Shown in pieces: positions 44,684 through 48,264 of a stretch of 48,264 nt of DNA. The position numbers and the translations under genes were made by a program. The stretch is from Lachnospiraceae bacterium. Its GTDB lineage: Bacteria > Bacillota > Clostridia > Lachnospirales > Lachnospiraceae. Numbering within the stretch: the stretch's first letter is position 1; each line of letters begins with the position of its first letter. The stretch lies in assembly GCA_009911035.1 (NCBI GenBank), contig QXWO01000048.1, positions 1 to 48,264 on the forward strand. Direction: 5' to 3'. Under the pieces are notes generated by a model. It was not told where the DNA came from and searched no databases. It saw only the letters and a program-made list of their open reading frames with translations.

Positions 44684-45376
44684 CTACTGCTTTTCAATCT
44701 TATAGCCCACTCCCCATACCACCTTTAAATATCTCGGCTCTTTCGGGTTTATTTCAATTTTTTCCCTGATATGCCTGATATGCACTGCAACCGTATTGTC
44801 TGCACCTATGGCTTCTTCATTCCATATGCTTTCATAAATCTGGTCAATGGAAAAAACTTTCCCCTGATTTTTGACCAGAAGAAGAAGAATATTGTACTCA
44901 ATAGGCGTAAGTCTTACCACTTCCCCATCCACCGTCACTTCCTTGGTGTCATCGTCAATACAAAGTCCCCCTGCCGTAAAAAGGGCATTATTAGTGACGT
45001 TTAAATTGCCAAGCTGGGTGTACCTCCTTAAATTGGACTTCACCCGCGCCACCAGCTCCAAGGGGTTAAAAGGCTTGGTCACATAATCATCCGCCCCAAT
45101 GTTCAGCCCCAGAATCTTGTCTGTATCCTCCGATTTCGCAGATAGGAAAATAATTGGAATGCTGCTATACTCCCTTATTTTTAAGGTAGCATGGATTCCA
45201 TCCATCTTCGGCATCATGATGTCAATAATCAGCAGATGAATGTTCAGCTCTTTGAGCATCCTCAACGCCTGCTCGCCATTGTAAGCTTTATAAATCTGAT
45301 ACCCTTCCTGTTTTAAATAAATTTCAATAGCATCCACGATTTCCTTGTCGTCGTCGCAAACTAAAATATTTGTCAT
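44684..45376 (-). CDS. OmpR/PhoB-family response regulator (two-component system 2)
   Basis: This 230-residue protein has a receiver with Asp8-Asp10, phospho-acceptor Asp52 (IIDIMMP) and Lys101 (TKPFNPLEL), and a winged-helix output domain (LTPIEYNILLLL, IRHIREKIE). Resemblance to VanR-type regulators is clear at family level only. Translated ahead of the kinase with a 9-bp gap. Four TTAAG motifs lie 50-110 bp upstream. Confidence 0.92.
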   Translation of the reverse strand: MTNILVCDDDKEIVDAIEIYLKQEGYQIYKAYNGEQALRMLKELNIHLLIIDIMMPKMDGIHATLKIREYSSIPIIFLSAKSEDTDKILGLNIGADDYVTKPFNPLELVARVKSNLRRYTQLGNLNVTNNALFTAGGLCIDDDTKEVTVDGEVVRLTPIEYNILLLLVKNQGKVFSIDQIYESIWNEEAIGADNTVAVHIRHIREKIEINPKEPRYLKVVWGVGYKIEKQ

Positions 45377-45429
45377 GTTCTCGTTCCTCTTCCATTATTA
45401 TCAGCCAATTAAAGTAAAACATAAAAATG

Positions 45430-45488
45430 TTAAGGGTTACTGATGAAAAATTTTAAGACTTTCTTAAGATGATGTGCTTATTTTTAAG
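45430..45488. promoter_or_regulatory. Cluster of TTAAG repeats, possible response-regulator operator
   Basis: TTAAG occurs at 45430, 45453, 45464 and 45484, i.e. at intervals of 23, 11 and 20 bp, near whole helical turns. The two central copies also form the inverted repeat TTAAGACTTTCTTAA (45453-45467). Such phased direct repeats upstream of an OmpR-type regulator suggest autoregulation. The rest of the gene-free stretch 45377-45784 holds the structured inverted repeat listed next; I see no ORF in it. Confidence 0.45.
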
Positions 45489-45582
45489 TTTTATCGACAT
45501 TGGGGGAAATTTTGCGTATACTTGTACTTAAATCATACGTTTTCTAACTGTGATGATATCACATATTCTTGTCCGATAAAAG

Positions 45583-45685
45583 GAGAAATCGGCTAATACC
45601 GACTGCTTCCGATTTTAAAGATAAATAGAGATTCCCCGCGGAAATGCGTGCCGTTCGGTATTGGCAAATTCTACGAGGTTTCTCT
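45583..45685. repeat. Compound inverted repeat in the intergenic region
   Basis: Sequence at 45583-45603 (GAGAAA, then GGCTAATACCGA) pairs with sequence at 45655-45685 (TTCGGTATTGGC, then TTTCTC), and an inner pair TTCCG/CGGAA closes the middle. The whole is about 100 bp, imperfect but nested, like a degenerate miniature element or a structured RNA. It is not a terminator (no U-tract). Confidence 0.45.
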
Positions 45686-45784
45686 ACTTATAATAAGAAT
45701 AATAATTATTTTGATCTACACTAAATTAAGGGGGTCCCTCGTTCTAAAATCAGCGCCACTTGTTTGAAATAAAGCTTATGTCCT

Positions 45785-46209
45785 TCATATATTTTCATAT
45801 ATATCAGAATCTATTCCATACAACGCTAAACAAATTTCTTCCGCTTTTGTTGCACATCTACATGCATCTTCTTTATCCTTCAGTTCAAAATAAACCTCTG
45901 CTATATTATGATAGTTCAGTCCAACTTTCCAAACATTTTCCCCAAATATCCTTATTCTTATCTCTAGCCTCTGCTGCATTATTGCAAAGCTTTCTTATAC
46001 TTTTTTGTATCATGTACACATTGCCTATATTAGTTAAGACTCTTGCAATCAGAGAATGACCACTATTATATAACTGTCTCTTCAACTCCAAAGATTTCAT
46101 ATAATATTTTTCTGCACTATCTAAATTGCTATTTTTATTGCCATATTCTGATTGATAATGATAAACTCTCCCCAAATTATTATATGCTCTCGCTAAATCC
46201 CCAATTCTA
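45785..46209 (-). pseudogene. TPR-repeat protein remnant, truncated by IS630
   Basis: Several minus-strand frames carry tetratricopeptide text: LARAYNNLGRVYHY, SAEKYYMKSLELKRQ and ARVLTNIGNVY in one frame, then QKKYKKALQ, then LEIRIRIFG, GLNYHNIAEVYFELKDKEDA in another. The frame breaks at a six-T run (46001-46006 on the plus strand), where one more base would give QKKYKKALQ, and again near 45980. The 5' end is cut by the IS630 left end at 46210, and the remainder is not found on the right of the insertion. A minimum of two frameshifts plus truncation makes it non-functional. Confidence 0.8.
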
Positions 46210-46232
46210 GTGTAATGTATCATTGATAAATA
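46210..46232 (+). repeat. IS630 left terminal inverted repeat
   Basis: Starts GTGTAATGTATC and runs to GATAAATA; it matches the reverse complement of 47460-47482 at 22 of 23 positions. Confidence 0.92.
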
Positions 46233-46295
46233 ATTCAATATTACTGGTTTGCCAAGTCGTTTCGTGATATGCTAATAGAAACGGCGGTGATTCCT

Positions 46296-47441
46296 ATGGC
46301 AAGACCAAAAAAATACAAAATCTCGTTAACGGATGACGAACTTAAAATACTGAAATCCGTTATGCGTAAAAAGAAAACAACAAAAACAGTCCGGAACAGA
46401 TGCCAGATTATCATTGATCTGGATGAGGCACATGGCAAAATTCTTACCCATGAATAGTCTGCTAAAACAAATTGTGTCTGTATGGCCACGGTTACCAATA
46501 CAGTGAAACTTTATTCTGAAAAAGGGATTGAAGGCATCACTTCGCTCAACCGCAGTGTCAGCTCTGACCAGGCACGCCGGAAATTTGACGGACGCGCAGA
46601 AGCCCGCATTATCGAAATCGCATGCAGCCCCGCGCCGGAAGGGCATTCCCGCTGGACGCTCCGGCTGTTGGAAGAACAGGCAAAAATAGTGCTTGATGTC
46701 CCGGTCAGTAAAGATACAATAGGCAGGGCTTTTAAAAAAAAACTTCGACCTCACATGAATGATTACTGGTGCATCCCTTCAAAAGAAGATGCTGAATTTG
46801 TGGCCTATATGGAAGACGTCCCTGATGTTTATGAACTTCCATATAATCCGGCACACCCTGTGGTCTGTATGGATGAAAAGCCATACTAGCTGTTAGGGGA
46901 TGTGAGAGAACCGTTACCCATGCGTCCTGGCGATGGCCAGAAAACCGATGCGGAATATAAGCGGAACGGCACCTGCAGTATATTCGCTTTCGTGGAACCG
47001 CTTGGCGGAAAGCATCATGTAAGCGTCCATGAACACCGCACAGCCATTGACTGGGCGCAGGAAATCCAATATTTATCCGATGTGATGTTCCCGGATGCCG
47101 AAAAGATTATGGCCATGGATAACCTTAATACCCATAAAGCCGCATCCCTTTACAAAGCGTTTCCGCCAGATGAAGCGGGAAGGATTATAAAGCGTCTGGA
47201 AATCCATTATACACCCAGGCATGGAAGCTGGCTTGACATGGCTGAAATTGAACTTAATGTAATGACACTCCAATGCCTGTCACGCCGTATAGATACAATC
47301 AGCAAACTAAAAAATGAACTGTCTGCATGGGAAACAGAGCGCAATCGTGATGAAGCTAAAATACGGTGACATTTCCAAACAGGTGATGCCAGGGAAAAAC
47401 TGATATCACTTTATCCAATAATTTCATCTGTCACCTCATAA
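46296..47441 (+). pseudogene. IS630-family transposase with three in-frame stop codons
   Basis: The full 381-codon frame reads from ATG 46296 to TAA 47439 without any frameshift, but is broken by TAG at 46455 (residue 54), TAG at 46887 (residue 198) and TGA at 47367 (residue 358). Homology predicts Gln, Gln and Trp at these places (HE-Q-SAK, PY-Q-LLG, IR-W-HF), so all are single transitions (CAG to TAG twice, TGG to TGA). The N-terminal helix-turn-helix and the DDE residues are intact: Asp in VCMDEKPY, Asp in MAMDNLNTH, Glu in DMAEIELN. Other frames of the same region are shadows. Confidence 0.9.
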
Positions 47442-47459
47442 CAGAGGAGGCAGATAAAC

Positions 47460-47482
47460 TATTTATCAATGATACAGTACAC
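47460..47482 (-). repeat. IS630 right terminal inverted repeat
   Basis: Reverse complement begins GTGTACTGTATC. Followed by the TA duplication at 47483-47484, which is also the first TA of the palindromic element that comes next. Confidence 0.92.
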
Positions 47483-47647
47483 TAGTACTTCGTACTCAAA
47501 ATTTCTGTGTAAATTTCTGAGGATATTTTTTCGAGGGTACAGGTCAAAAAACGGAGGCGTAGCGGGCTACGTTGAGTATTTTTGACCTGTGCTATCGGAA
47601 AAATAGACCAGAATATTTATACAAGAAATTTGAGTACGGAGTACTAG
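47482..47647. repeat. 166-bp near-perfect palindromic element bounded by CTAG
   Basis: The sequence begins CTAGTACTTCGTACTCAAA and ends TTTGAGTACGGAGTACTAG. The two 80-base arms pair over nearly their whole length: AATTTCT/AGAAATTT, ACAGGTCAAAAA/TTTTTGACCTGT and CGTAGC/GCTACG at the centre, around a loop of only GGG. It has no ORF. It abuts the IS630 TA duplication and then the IS5-family end. It may be a miniature inverted-repeat element, or a cruciform-forming sequence that attracts insertions. Confidence 0.85.
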
Positions 47648-48264
47648 AGCGTGTTTGAAAATTACTGGCCATTGGTCATTTTAACCATATCAGGATTGAA
47701 GCAAGGCATACGAATCCCATATAGGTGAAGGCCAGTTTATCATAACGGGTGGCAATGCGGCGGAACCCCTTCAGTTTGAGAAAGTATTTCTTTACTAAAT
47801 GGCGCTCTTTATACAGCCACCAGTCACAGTGACGCTCAAACTTGGCTCCTTTTTTGGAAGGGATAATTGGCTCCCCTCCATTTTCATAGATATAGTCGAT
47901 CAGCTTAAAACTATCATAACCACGGTCCGAAAGTACATTGCTTCCTTCTATATTTATGTGTTTCAGGACTGGGATGGCAAAATTGATGTCACTACGCTGT
48001 CCTTCGCTAAGCATCAGATAGACAGGATAGCCGTAAGCGTCTACGGCCGCATGGATTTTGGAACTGGCACCTCCCCGGCTGTGTCCGATTTCGTTTGGAG
48101 GCCCCCTTTTTTTGCTCCGGCACTGTGTTGATGAGCCTAGACAATTGTGGCATCCAGTGAAAGCTCATAAAGTTCGGCCTCAAGGCAGAGCACCCGGAAG
48201 ATATTATCGAGGATCCCGTCATCAATCCACTTGCGGAAGCGGCTGTATACCGAATTCCAGGGGC
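47647..48264 (-). mobile_element. IS5-family (IS427-like) element, partial at the window edge
   Basis: The left end begins GAGCGTGTTTGAAAATT, the terminal repeat typical of this group, directly against the CTAG of the palindrome, which would be its YTAR target. The transposase frames run on the minus strand to the window edge, so the other end is outside. Confidence 0.85.
47676..48264 (-). pseudogene. IS5-family transposase, frameshift-dependent and decayed
   Basis: The N-terminal part is in one frame (WNSVYSRFRKWIDDG, LDATIV, AHQHSAGAKKG) and the C-terminal part in the next (GPPNEIGHSRGGASSKIHAAVDAYGYPVY, then NVLSDRGYDSF, FRRIATRYDKL). The switch point is A AAA AAA GGGGG at 48102-48113, a canonical -1 slippery site, so the two-frame layout is original. 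However, a TAG at 48137-48139 interrupts LDATIV-AHQH, and the catalytic Glu expected in RHLVE-FF is Lys (HLVKKYF), so it is inactive. The N-terminus lies beyond the window. Confidence 0.8.

Larger units (their letters stand above)
46210..47482 (+). mobile_element. IS630-family insertion sequence, 1273 bp, inactivated
   Basis: The element is bounded by 23-bp terminal inverted repeats with one mismatch, listed separately, and by a TA dinucleotide on both sides (46208-46209 and 47483-47484), the target duplication expected for IS630/Tc1. A single transposase reading frame runs left to right. Its insertion split the TPR gene to its left. Confidence 0.92.

Noticed and set aside
45785-46238. Intact small TPR genes
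   Set aside because: The two overlapping frames complete each other's repeats and the start of the longer one lies in the IS630 terminal repeat, so they are fragments of one broken gene.
46241-46754. Minus-strand ORFs opposite the IS630 transposase
   Set aside because: They overlap the TIR and the transposase frame, have no ribosome binding site, and their text is compositionally like a shadow.
46269-47441. In-frame TAG codons read as an amber-recoded (e.g. pyrrolysine) gene
   Set aside because: The lipoprotein and other genes in the window end in TAG, the positions are predicted Gln, and a TGA also interrupts the frame. Pseudogene decay explains it better.
1-48264. CRISPR array or tRNA gene
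   Set aside because: No regularly spaced direct repeats and no cloverleaf with TTCGANTC-type arms were found in the gaps I read.

Overview
The window looks like chromosome of an anaerobic, spore-forming Clostridia, most probably a Lachnospiraceae gut bacterium. Evidence: sporulation and germination genes (spoIVA, a spoVAF-type gene, a SpoIID/LysM protein), oxygen-independent class III ribonucleotide reductase (nrdD-nrdG), AGGAGG-type ribosome binding sites, and a gene order (DUF512-der-plsY-gpsA, tyrS, spoIVA) typical of that group. The genus cannot be fixed by eye. Almost every gene is on the minus strand; prs and one insertion sequence are the exceptions.

Layout, left to right. 1-236: a strong leftward promoter and leader with no ORF, possibly feeding a stable-RNA operon beyond the left edge. 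237-6021: two-component system RR-HK, a many-pass DUF2339-type membrane protein and a lipoprotein, plus an unknown single-pass protein. 6124-7965: amylosucrase-like GH13 enzyme with its own promoter and tandem palindromic operators. 8272-14357: SpoIID-like/LysM protein, soluble chemoreceptor with a zinc-binding CZB domain, DegV protein, SpoVAF-like germination protein. 14433-17687: nrdD-nrdG-dut under a promoter overlapped by two NrdR boxes. 17727-20877: aminotransferase, WYL regulator, YjjG-like HAD phosphatase, tiny membrane protein. 21018-25467: membrane MutS-like ATPase, mtaD, cdd, punA (nucleoside salvage). 25660-28949: spoIVA, a YgjP-like metalloprotease, tyrS. 29008-33962: a complete BMP-type nucleoside ABC importer, which fits the neighbouring salvage enzymes. 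34060-40659: VWA/MoxR pair, gpsA, plsY, der and a DUF512 radical-SAM-like protein. 40791-41987: prs on the plus strand. 42083-45376: a second two-component system with a very large sensor. 45377-48264: an accessory patch made of a broken TPR gene, a complete but inactivated IS630-family element with TIRs and TA duplication, a 166-bp near-perfect palindrome, and a decayed IS5-family element running off the right edge.

The most interesting non-coding signals are: (i) a recurring 37-bp bipartite element (CAGCGTTTG and TTAYAATARG, rigid 18-bp spacing) in three intergenic gaps, related to two terminator-like hairpins; (ii) a hairpin that would hide the spoIVA ribosome binding site in read-through RNA but not in RNA started at a sigma-E-like promoter inside it; (iii) tandem TTACCGGTAA operators just downstream of the amylosucrase-like promoter; (iv) the stacked insertions at a single CTAG on the right. 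I saw no CRISPR array, tRNA, phage module or recognisable defence system.
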